This document shows positions 55,555 to 62,654 of a stretch of 64,000 bases of DNA, in pieces. A program made the position numbers and the translations under genes. Position 1 is the stretch's first letter. The number at the start of each line of letters is the position of its first letter. Origin of the DNA: Bacillota bacterium. GTDB lineage: Bacteria; Bacillota; Dehalobacteriia; UBA4068. Location of the stretch: assembly GCA_030527285.1 (NCBI GenBank), contig JAUNBC010000001.1:68445-132444 (forward strand). Direction: 5' to 3'. The notes beneath the pieces are model-generated. The model ran no database searches. It saw only the letters and a list, made by a program, of their open reading frames with translations, and was not told the origin of the DNA.

Positions 55555-55710
55555 ATGTCCGTATATTCGCGCGTTTTGATCGTCGTGGCGGCGCTGCTGC
55601 TGCTGATCGGGGTCTGCTATTACGCGGCAGCGCGGCCATATGCCGGCGTACCGGCGCAGGCATGGCATAGTTTGTATAACGTATATCCTGACGAGCCGTG
55701 GCGGGTCTGA
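55555..55710 (+). CDS. Small membrane protein, 51 residues, upstream of xerD
   Basis: The ATG at 55555 follows GGGGAGGCGGCGTT. The protein has one N-terminal membrane helix (VLIVVAALLLLIGVCYYAA) and a 25-residue outer tail ending YNVYPDEPWRV. It sits after a terminator and 105 bases before xerD. In Bacillus the small membrane protein YqzK holds this place and also ends in a short conserved tail; similarity beyond position is too weak to name it. Function is unknown. Confidence 0.6.
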   Translation: MSVYSRVLIVVAALLLLIGVCYYAAARPYAGVPAQAWHSLYNVYPDEPWRV

Positions 55711-55815
55711 GGCGGCGCAAACGGTGAAGGAAATAGCGGGAACGGGGCGAATATGTTTACATAACCGGTAACGCGGGGTGCGGGAACGACGGCTGAGAAC
55801 AGACGAGGCGGCGGC

Positions 55816-56727
55816 ATGGCGGCGGATAAGCGGCAAAATAACGATCTGCAATGGGATATCGAGCATTATCTGCAATATTTGGCGCTGGAACGCTCGCTGG
55901 CGGAGAACAGCGTTGCCGCTTATCGCTATGATCTGCAGGCATTTGCTGGCTTTTTGGCCGCTAATGGCTGCGCCAAGCTTGAACAGTTGACCTCGGAGCT
56001 GATCGGCGATTATCTGTTTTTTGTACGCGCCGCGGGCAAGAGCGTGGCTACGCAGCGGCGGCAGTTGGCGGCGATACGCGGCCTGTGCCGCTTTTTCTCC
56101 GGCGAGAAGAAGCTGCGTAAAGACGTAAGCCTGAATATGCAATCGCCCAAGCTGGCGCGGCTGCTGCCGCAGGTGCTGACGCAGGAGCAGGTGAGCCGGC
56201 TGCTCGAATTGCCCGATACCTCCAAGCCGCTGGGTATGCGCGATAAGGCGATGCTGGAGATCATCTATGGCTGTGGCCTGCGCGTTTCGGAGCTGATTAA
56301 TCTCACCGATCACGATATCAACCGCGAGCTCGGCTATCTGGTATGCGTGGGCAAGGGCAGTAAAATGCGCGTCACGCCGGTCGGCAGAGCCGCGCTGGAC
56401 GCATTCGCCGTATATCGTGAGCAGGCGCGTCCGTTGCTGCTCAGGGGCGGCGCAACGGACAAACTGTTTCTCAATAATCGCGGCGGCGGACTGACGCGCC
56501 AGGGCTTTTGGAAGATCATCAAGGCCTATGGACAGCGCATCGGCGTTGATCTATATCCGCATACGATGCGTCATTCGGTAGCTACGCATTTGCTTGAAAA
56601 TGGCGCTGATCTGCGTATCGTGCAGGAGTTTCTCGGGCATAGCAGCATCGCCACCACGCAGATCTATACGCATCTGGAGAAATCGCGCCTGCTGGGCATT
56701 TATAGGCAATATCATCCGCGCGCTTGA
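55816..56727 (+). CDS. xerD: Site-specific tyrosine recombinase XerD
   Basis: A protein of 303 residues with an N-terminal core-binding domain (LERSLAENSVAAYRYDLQAFAGFL) and a catalytic domain carrying R156 (GCGLRVSELINL), K180 (VGKGSKMR), H249 and R252 (HTMRHSVATHLL), H275 (FLGHSS) and the nucleophile Y284 (TQIYTHLEKSRL). With XerC it resolves chromosome dimers at dif; no dif-like site was sought successfully here. It heads the conserved xerD-deoB-punA neighbourhood. Confidence 0.95.
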   Translation: MAADKRQNNDLQWDIEHYLQYLALERSLAENSVAAYRYDLQAFAGFLAANGCAKLEQLTSELIGDYLFFVRAAGKSVATQRRQLAAIRGLCRFFSGEKKLRKDVSLNMQSPKLARLLPQVLTQEQVSRLLELPDTSKPLGMRDKAMLEIIYGCGLRVSELINLTDHDINRELGYLVCVGKGSKMRVTPVGRAALDAFAVYREQARPLLLRGGATDKLFLNNRGGGLTRQGFWKIIKAYGQRIGVDLYPHTMRHSVATHLLENGADLRIVQEFLGHSSIATTQIYTHLEKSRLLGIYRQYHPRA

Positions 56728-56750
56728 GCGGCGCGACCAAAGGAGTATAA

Positions 56751-57935
56751 ATGAGCAGATTTATCATCATCGTCATGGACAGCGTCGGCGTAGGCGCGCT
56801 GCCCGATGCGGCCGAATACGGCGACCCCGCCTGCAATACGCTCGGCCATATCGCGGAGCAGGCGGAATTGCGCCTGCCCTGTATGCAGCGTCTGGGCTTG
56901 GGCAATATCCTGCCGTTGCGCGGCGTCGAGCCGCAGAGCCGTCCGCTGGGCGCCTATGGCAAGGCGGCGGCCAAAAGCCGCGGCATGGACACCACCTGTG
57001 GCCATTGGGAGATCGCCGGCCTGCTGCTCGACCGTCCGCTGCCGACTTTTCCGCACGGCTTTCCGCCGCAGCTGCTGGACAGGCTGAGCGCCGTCTGGGG
57101 GCGCGGCGTTATCGGCAATCGCGTCGCATCGGGCACGCAGATCGTTAGCGAGCTGGGCGAGCAGCATCAGCAAAGCGGCGCTCTGATCGTCTATACCTCG
57201 GCGGACAGCGTAATGCAGATCGCCGCGCATACCGATACCGTGCCCATCGAGGAGCTGTATGATATTTGCCGTCAGGCGCGGGCGCTGCTGAGCGGCGACT
57301 ATGGCGTAGGCCGGGTGATAGCGCGACCCTTCACCGGCAGTCCCGGCGCTTATCGCCGCACCGAGCAGCGGCAGGACTTCTCGCTCGACCCGCCGCCGCA
57401 TGGCCTGCTGCAGGTCGCGCAGGAGGGCGGCGCGCAGGTGGTCGCCATCGGCAAGATCAACGACGTTTTTGCCGGGCGGCATATCGACGCGGCGCTGGAG
57501 GGGCATAATAATCGCCAAACCCTGACTTCGCTGGCCAAAGCGCTGCGTGAGCGGCAGCAGCGGGCGCTGATCTTCGCCAATTGCGTCGATTTCGACACCC
57601 TGTACGGCCATCGTAATGACGTGGCGGGCTATGCGCGGGCGCTGATGGAATTCGACAGCGGCCTGGAGCAACTGCTGCCGCTGCTGCACGAGGACGACAT
57701 TCTTGCCGTTACCGCCGATCACGGCAACGACCCGACCACCGGCGGCACCGACCATAACCGCGAGTATGCGCCGCTGCTGCTGTACGGGGCGGGTGTCAAG
57801 GCGATAGATCTGGGCATACGCGGCAGCTTTGCCGATCTGGGCGCTACCGCCGCCGATTATCTCGGCTGCGCGGCTTTGCCCGCCGGGGAGAGCTTTTTGC
57901 CGTTGATAGCAGACCATAGCAGGAGGAAGAGATAA
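56751..57935 (+). CDS. deoB: Phosphopentomutase
   Basis: A protein of 394 residues of the alkaline-phosphatase superfamily. It starts RFIIIVMDSVGVGALPDAAEYGD (metal ligand Asp), carries SRGMDTTCGHWEIAG with the phosphorylated Thr, and ends with VTADHGNDPTTGGTDHNREYAPLL. It converts (deoxy)ribose 1-phosphate to the 5-phosphate, the step after nucleoside phosphorolysis. AAAGGAGTATAA precedes the start. It overlaps punA by one base. Confidence 0.97.
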   Translation: MSRFIIIVMDSVGVGALPDAAEYGDPACNTLGHIAEQAELRLPCMQRLGLGNILPLRGVEPQSRPLGAYGKAAAKSRGMDTTCGHWEIAGLLLDRPLPTFPHGFPPQLLDRLSAVWGRGVIGNRVASGTQIVSELGEQHQQSGALIVYTSADSVMQIAAHTDTVPIEELYDICRQARALLSGDYGVGRVIARPFTGSPGAYRRTEQRQDFSLDPPPHGLLQVAQEGGAQVVAIGKINDVFAGRHIDAALEGHNNRQTLTSLAKALRERQQRALIFANCVDFDTLYGHRNDVAGYARALMEFDSGLEQLLPLLHEDDILAVTADHGNDPTTGGTDHNREYAPLLLYGAGVKAIDLGIRGSFADLGATAADYLGCAALPAGESFLPLIADHSRRKR

Positions 57936-58762
57936 TGATCGAGCCGCAAGTTTTGCAACGACAGATCAACGAGGCCGCCGCCTACGTCAAAAGCCGGCTG
58001 CCGCTGGCCGATACGGCGGTGGTGCTCGGCTCGGGCTTGGGCGATTTCCCCGACGGCCTCAGCGAGCGCAGCGAAATAGCTTATACCGAGATACCGCATT
58101 TTCCGCAGCCGACAGTACCCGGCCATAGCGGTAAGCTGTACAGCGGCGTCGTGGGCGGCCGCCGTATCCTGGCCTTGAGCGGGCGCTTCCATTACTATGA
58201 GGGGCATGACCCGCAAACGGTGGTCTTAGCGGTGCGCGTGCTGCATCAGCTGGGCGTGAAAACGCTGCTGCTGACCAATGCCGCCGGCGGGGTCAATGCC
58301 GCGTACAGCGCCGGCGATTTGATGCTGATCAGCGATCACATCAACCTTTGCGGCTACAACCCGCTGCGCGGCCTGCATTGCGCGCAGTGGGGCGAGCGCT
58401 TTCCCGATATGACTTGCGCCTATGACAAGGAATTGCGCGAGCTGGCGCGGCAGGTGGCCAAGCGGCATGATATCGAGCTGCGCGAGGGCGTGTATTGCGG
58501 TCTGGCCGGCCCCTCGTTTGAAACGCCGGCCGAGATCAGGATGCTGGCGCTGCTGGGAGCGGACGCGGTAGGCATGTCCACGGTGCCGGAGACGATCGCC
58601 GCCCGTCAGTCGGGGATGCGCGTGCTCGGCGTGTCCTGCATCACCAATATGGCGGCCGGCATCTCGCCGCAGCCCTTGACGCATCAAGAGGTGATGGATA
58701 CCGGGCGCGCCGCCATGGGACGCTTTATCACGCTGATCAGCGGCGTGATCGAGGCATTGTAA
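57935..58762 (+). CDS. punA: Purine-nucleoside phosphorylase
   Basis: A protein of 275 residues, trimeric class. Motifs are VVLGSGLGDFPDGL, VPGHSGKLYSG, LSGRFHYYEGHDPQTV, LTNAAGGVNAAYSAGDLMLISDHINL and GVYCGLAGPSFETPAEIRML. It splits inosine or guanosine to base and ribose 1-phosphate. The ATG shares a base with the deoB stop; AGGAGGAAGAGATA lies upstream. Confidence 0.96.
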   Translation: MIEPQVLQRQINEAAAYVKSRLPLADTAVVLGSGLGDFPDGLSERSEIAYTEIPHFPQPTVPGHSGKLYSGVVGGRRILALSGRFHYYEGHDPQTVVLAVRVLHQLGVKTLLLTNAAGGVNAAYSAGDLMLISDHINLCGYNPLRGLHCAQWGERFPDMTCAYDKELRELARQVAKRHDIELREGVYCGLAGPSFETPAEIRMLALLGADAVGMSTVPETIAARQSGMRVLGVSCITNMAAGISPQPLTHQEVMDTGRAAMGRFITLISGVIEAL

Positions 58763-58775
58763 CAGAGGTGAAATT

Positions 58776-60089
58776 ATGAGTATGTATGATATCATCGCCG
58801 CCAAGCGCGACGGCCGCGAATTGAGCGCGGCGCAGATCGGCGAATGGCTGCGCGGCGCGGTCGCCGGCAGCGTCCCCGACTATCAGACCGCGGCGCTGCT
58901 GATGGCGATACGCCTGCGCGGCCTGCAGCGCGCCGAGACGCATGCCCTGACGCAGGCGATGCTCCATTCCGGCGCTGCCATCGACCTCAGCGATATCGAC
59001 GGCGTTAAGGCCGACAAGCATTCCACCGGCGGCGTCGGCGATAAAACGTCGCTGATGGTGCTGCCGATAGTGGCGTCGCTGGGGCTGAAGGTGGCAAAAA
59101 TGTCGGGACGCGGGCTGGGTCATACCGGCGGCACCCTCGACAAGCTGGGCAGCATACCCGGCTTTAACTGGGCGCTGGACGTGGCCGCCTTCAAAAAGCA
59201 GGTCACGGATATCGGCATCTCGATCATCGGCCAGACGCGCCAGCTGGTACCCGCCGACAAGCTGCTGTATACGCTGCGCGACGTTACCGCCACCGTTGAT
59301 TCGATACCGCTGATCGCCGCCAGCATCATGAGCAAAAAGTTGGCTACCGGCGCGGACGTGCTGACGCTGGACGTGAAATTCGGCTCCGGCGCGATCATGA
59401 AGCGCATCGAGGACAGCCGCGAGCTGGCGCGGATGATGATCGAGATCGCCGCCGACAGCGGCGTTAAGGCGGCGGCGGTGCTGACCTCGATGGAGCAGCC
59501 GCTCGGCTATGCTATTGGCAACGCGCTGGAGGTGCGCGAGGCGCTGCGCATCATGGAGGACGACCCCGAGCTGCGCGGCGGCGACCTGCATACGGTGGTA
59601 GTGGCTCTGGCCGCCGAGCTGCTGCGCCTGGGCGGCGTATGCGAAAGCGACGGGCAGGCGCGGCAATTAGCGGCGCGGCAGTTGGCCAACGGCGCGGCGC
59701 GCGAGAAGTTTACGCAGATGGTGCGCGCGCAGGGCGGCGACGACGATTTCCGGCATCTGCCGCGGGCGGCGCTGGTCAGCGTCGTGCGCGCCGAGGCGGA
59801 CGGGGTGATCAGCGCCATCGACGCGGAGCGCGTCGGCATGGCGGCGCTGGAAAGCGGCGCGGGGCGGCATACCAAGGAGCAGCCGATCGACGCGGCGGCG
59901 GGGTTGATACTGCATTGCAAGCGCGGGCAGCGCGTGCGGCGCGGCGATACGCTGGCGGAGATACATTGCTCCGGCGCGGAGCGGGGCGAGCGCGCGGCGG
60001 CGCTGCTGAGCGGCGCGATCAGCGTCGGCGAGCAGGCCGCGGCGGATGCGCCGCTGATTGCCGGTATTTTCACCACCGACCAGCTTTGA
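58776..60089 (+). CDS. pdp: Pyrimidine-nucleoside phosphorylase
   Basis: A protein of 437 residues. Motifs are MYDIIAAKRDGRELSAAQI, the thymidine/pyrimidine phosphorylase signature KMSGRGLGHTGGTLDKLGSIPG, DKHSTGGVGDKTSL and DVKFGSGAIMK. It works on uridine and thymidine, giving ribose or deoxyribose 1-phosphate for DeoB. AGAGGTGAAATT precedes the start. It converges with dacF with a five-base gap. Confidence 0.96.
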   Translation: MSMYDIIAAKRDGRELSAAQIGEWLRGAVAGSVPDYQTAALLMAIRLRGLQRAETHALTQAMLHSGAAIDLSDIDGVKADKHSTGGVGDKTSLMVLPIVASLGLKVAKMSGRGLGHTGGTLDKLGSIPGFNWALDVAAFKKQVTDIGISIIGQTRQLVPADKLLYTLRDVTATVDSIPLIAASIMSKKLATGADVLTLDVKFGSGAIMKRIEDSRELARMMIEIAADSGVKAAAVLTSMEQPLGYAIGNALEVREALRIMEDDPELRGGDLHTVVVALAAELLRLGGVCESDGQARQLAARQLANGAAREKFTQMVRAQGGDDDFRHLPRAALVSVVRAEADGVISAIDAERVGMAALESGAGRHTKEQPIDAAAGLILHCKRGQRVRRGDTLAEIHCSGAERGERAAALLSGAISVGEQAAADAPLIAGIFTTDQL

Positions 60090-60094
60090 TAGGC

Positions 60095-61231
60095 TTACCA
60101 CATGTGCCGCAGCAGCTTGAACCACAGGCGGAACACACCGCCGCGCGGCACGTCATTGGCGATATACAGGGCGGCGCTGAGCAATTCGGCGCCGTCTTTA
60201 TATACGGTCAGCGTGCCCGCCTCCTGCTCGGCGGCCAGCGGCGCGGTCAGACGCGGCAGCGGTTCCACGTTATGCGTCAGCTCGGCCTGTTCGCCGCGGG
60301 CGGCGGTATAGCCGATAGCGTCGCGCACATAGAGGTTGACGTGGTCGGCGACGCCCTTTTCCACCGGTACGGTGGCCACGACCTCGCCGGCGGTGAACAG
60401 CGGGTAGTATTCAAAGCTGTTGAAGCCGTAATTGAGCAGCTCCATGCTCTCGGTAAAATGCCCCTGCCGCTGCTGGCAGCCGAGTATCACCGAGATCAGC
60501 CGCATCCCCTCGCGCTCGGCGGTAGCCACAAGGTTGCGTCCGGCCTCCTCGGTATAGCCGGTCTTGAGGCCGTCCGTGCCCTCGTACCACTTGAGCAGGC
60601 GGTTGGTATTCCACAGCACCAGCGGCTTGGGCTCGGGGCGGAACTGATACTCATAGATAGAGGTATAATCGAGGAAGCCGTCCAAATGCACCGCATAATA
60701 GGCGAGCTTGCCCAGATCGGCGGCGGTGGTATAATGCTCGTCGTCATGCAGGCCATGCGGATTGACGAAATGCGTATCATTCATGCCCAGCTCGGCGGCC
60801 TTATCGTTCATCATCTGCACGAAGCCCGCCATCGTGCCGCCGATGAATTCCGCCATCGCGTAGGAAGCGTCGTTGCCGCTGCCCACGGCGATGGCGATCA
60901 GCATCTCGTCGACGCTGCGCACCTCGCCCGGGTACAGATACACCTGCGAGCCGCCCATCGCCGCCGCCTCCTCGGAGACGCTGACCGTATCGTCCTTGCT
61001 GATCGCGCCGCTGTTGACCGCCTCTAAGATCAGCGCCAGCGTCATGATCTTGGTCACCGAGGCCGGGTAGCATTTAGCGTCGGCGTTTTGCTCGAATAAG
61101 ACCTGTCCGCTGGCGCCGTCCAGCAGCAACGCCGACTGCGCATCGAATTGCGGTATATCCGCAGCCGCGGCCGCTGGCGGCGCGGCGCACAGTAATAAAG
61201 CGCATACGGCGAAGAAGATGATTTTGCGCAT
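60095..61231 (-). CDS. dacF: D-alanyl-D-alanine carboxypeptidase (DacF-type)
   Basis: A protein of 378 residues with a signal peptide (MRKIIFFAVCALLLCAAPPAAAA) and the serine-transferase motifs S58-x-x-K61 (CYPASVTKIMTL), SGN (VGSGNDASYAM) and KTG (GLKTGYTEEAG). A C-terminal PBP5-like domain follows. It trims peptidoglycan side chains; in Bacillus DacF acts in the forespore. In Bacillus it follows punA on the same strand, ahead of spoIIA; here it is inverted and no spoIIA genes are next to it. Confidence 0.93.
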   Translation of the reverse strand: MRKIIFFAVCALLLCAAPPAAAAADIPQFDAQSALLLDGASGQVLFEQNADAKCYPASVTKIMTLALILEAVNSGAISKDDTVSVSEEAAAMGGSQVYLYPGEVRSVDEMLIAIAVGSGNDASYAMAEFIGGTMAGFVQMMNDKAAELGMNDTHFVNPHGLHDDEHYTTAADLGKLAYYAVHLDGFLDYTSIYEYQFRPEPKPLVLWNTNRLLKWYEGTDGLKTGYTEEAGRNLVATAEREGMRLISVILGCQQRQGHFTESMELLNYGFNSFEYYPLFTAGEVVATVPVEKGVADHVNLYVRDAIGYTAARGEQAELTHNVEPLPRLTAPLAAEQEAGTLTVYKDGAELLSAALYIANDVPRGGVFRLWFKLLRHMW

Positions 61232-61295
61232 TGATAAGCCCCCCTTTTTTTAATAGTTATGCAGGGTGGGGGACAAAAATACCCCCGCCTAAGCG

Positions 61296-61421
61296 CCAGA
61301 CCGTCGATAAACGGCGCGATACTGCGTTACGGCTTTCAGCCAGCGTCGTCACATACGTTTTTAGTATGCTCCTTGCTGGCTGAAAACCGCGCCTTGTCTC
61401 GCTTGTTTCTCAACGGTCTGG
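61296..61421. repeat. 126-bp imperfect palindrome, candidate extragenic mobile repeat
   Basis: CCAGACCGT at 61296-61304 mirrors ACGGTCTGG at 61413-61421. Inside, TTTCAGCCAGC (61334-61344) mirrors GCTGGCTGAAA (61375-61385), and CATAC (61352-61356) mirrors GTATG (61364-61368). The nested arms share one centre near 61359. The whole lies between the end of lysR and dacF. Size, intergenic place and palindromy resemble REP- or MITE-type elements; only one copy is in this window. Confidence 0.7.
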
Positions 61422-61437
61422 TAGATAAGATATAATA

Positions 61438-61457
61438 ACCCCCACACAAGCGGGGGT
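61438..61457 (-). terminator. Terminator of the LysR gene
   Basis: On the minus strand ACCCCC and GGGGGT form a short GC stem around an 8-base loop, followed by TATTATATCTTATC. It lies 15 bases past the lysR stop. A second G/C hairpin, GGTGGGGG/CCCCCGCC, lies at 61265-61289 beyond the palindrome, in the dacF leader. Confidence 0.65.
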
Positions 61458-61472
61458 CGGTATACAGCGCCG

Positions 61473-62351
61473 TTATTCGGCGTAATGGGCGAAATGCAGC
61501 CGGCAATAATCCTCGAACAAGGCGGCGGCGCTGCTCAGATAGCGGTTCTTATTGCGCGCCAGCCGCAGCGTGCGGCGGCAGCGCGGCTCGCTGATCGCCA
61601 CGCGGTTCATGCTGTCGTCGAATACCAGATCAAAGCTGCGCGCCGGAAACAGCGTCAGATAATGATGCAGCTGCGCCATGGCGAGGAACAGCCGGTCGTC
61701 CTCGCTGGTGAAGGCGATATACGGCTCAAAGCCGGCCTGCGCGGCGAAATGCAGCAGATTGGCGGTGACGTTGGAATCGGCGGCGGCGGTCTGATAGGGG
61801 TAGGGCGCGGTCTCGGCCAGCGTTACGCTCTGTTTGCCGGCCAGCGGATGCTCCTTATGTACGGCCAGCACCAGCTCCTCGCCCGCCAGCTCGATGGAAT
61901 CCCCGTCCTCTACGCCCTCGGGCAGCGCGAACAGGTAGAAGTCATACTTGGCGATATCCTCGGCGGCAGGGTGGAGATTGTTGTTGACGAACAGCTTGAT
62001 CTCGGGGTTTTCGGCCTGAAACGAGGCCAGCAGCGAAGGTATGACCAGATTGGCGGCGGCGGCCAGCACCTTGATATTGCGGTCGCCGTCGTCGGAGACG
62101 TCCTTGGCCTTTTTCACCGCGTCGTCGATCACCGCCAGCCCGGCGACGATATTCTCATAGAACACGCGCCCGGCCTCGGAGAGGCGGATATTATTGCCCG
62201 AGCGCTCGAACAGCGACATACCCAGCTCCGCCTCCAGACGGCTGATCGTCTTGGACAGCGACGGCTGGGATATCCACAGCTCGCGGGCGGCGCGCGTCAT
62301 GTTTTCATGCCGCGCCGCCGTGCAGAAATATTTGAGTTGTAATAATTGCAT
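61473..62351 (-). CDS. LysR-family transcriptional regulator
   Basis: A protein of 292 residues. The N-terminal winged HTH is MQLLQLKYFCTAARHENMTRAARELWISQPSLSKTISRLEAELGMSLFERSGNNIRLSEAGRVFYENI. The rest is a periplasmic-binding-like effector domain. The ATG at 62351 follows AGGGGGGTAACG on the minus strand. It is divergent from a Na+-coupled amino-acid transporter gene, its likely target. The effector is unknown; an amino acid is a guess from context. Confidence 0.93.
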   Translation of the reverse strand: MQLLQLKYFCTAARHENMTRAARELWISQPSLSKTISRLEAELGMSLFERSGNNIRLSEAGRVFYENIVAGLAVIDDAVKKAKDVSDDGDRNIKVLAAAANLVIPSLLASFQAENPEIKLFVNNNLHPAAEDIAKYDFYLFALPEGVEDGDSIELAGEELVLAVHKEHPLAGKQSVTLAETAPYPYQTAAADSNVTANLLHFAAQAGFEPYIAFTSEDDRLFLAMAQLHHYLTLFPARSFDLVFDDSMNRVAISEPRCRRTLRLARNKNRYLSSAAALFEDYCRLHFAHYAE

Positions 62352-62397
62352 CGTTACCCCCCTGGCGAACATACTATAATTCAAAAGCTATGCTGCT

Positions 62398-62426
62398 ATT
62401 ATAAACTGTTGATAGATAGGTGTAAA
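62398..62426 (-). promoter_or_regulatory. Promoter of the lysR gene
   Basis: On the minus strand TTTACA (62421-62426) and TATAAT (62398-62403) are separated by 17 bases, giving a leader of about 40 bases to the ATG. Confidence 0.75.
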
Positions 62427-62484
62427 GTGTTTATTTGCTTTGAATTATCAGAAAGTTCTTGCCATACGATTTTTCGCGTTTGGT

Positions 62485-62503
62485 CAAAAATCGCTGATTT
62501 TTG
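62485..62503. promoter_or_regulatory. Inverted repeat in the lysR/transporter intergenic region
   Basis: CAAAAATC (62485-62492) and GATTTTTG (62496-62503) are inverted around GCT. It lies between the two divergent promoters and could be an operator half of the LysR protein or a second regulator's site. Confidence 0.4.
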
Positions 62504-62527
62504 TGTATTCCCAGCTACAAAAACTGA

Positions 62528-62545
62528 TATAGACATTTGTCTATA
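62528..62545. promoter_or_regulatory. Candidate LysR operator palindrome
   Basis: TATAGACATTTGTCTATA is a perfect 18-bp inverted repeat containing a T-N11-A core, the usual LysR-type recognition pattern. It lies about 45 bases upstream of the transporter's -10 element, where a LysR activator would sit. Confidence 0.6.
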
Positions 62546-62565
62546 CACCTATAGCCGTTTATGTA

Positions 62566-62595
62566 TTAGTCGTTTTGCGCTCGGGAAACTATAAT
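62566..62595 (+). promoter_or_regulatory. Transporter promoter with good -10 and poor -35
   Basis: TATAAT at 62590-62595 is perfect; TTAGTC at 62566-62571 is the best -35, with 18-base spacing. A weak -35 fits dependence on the LysR activator. The leader to the ATG is about 55 bases. Confidence 0.5.
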
Positions 62596-62654
62596 TATCT
62601 TTAGGCACAGGCATTCATTTGCTGTGTACTAAAATATTTGGAAGGAGGAATTAC

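Noticed and set aside
59639-61027. Open frame of 462 codons across pdp and antisense to dacF
   Set aside because: It spans two certain genes on opposite strands and has a low-complexity Arg/Gly/Ala composition.
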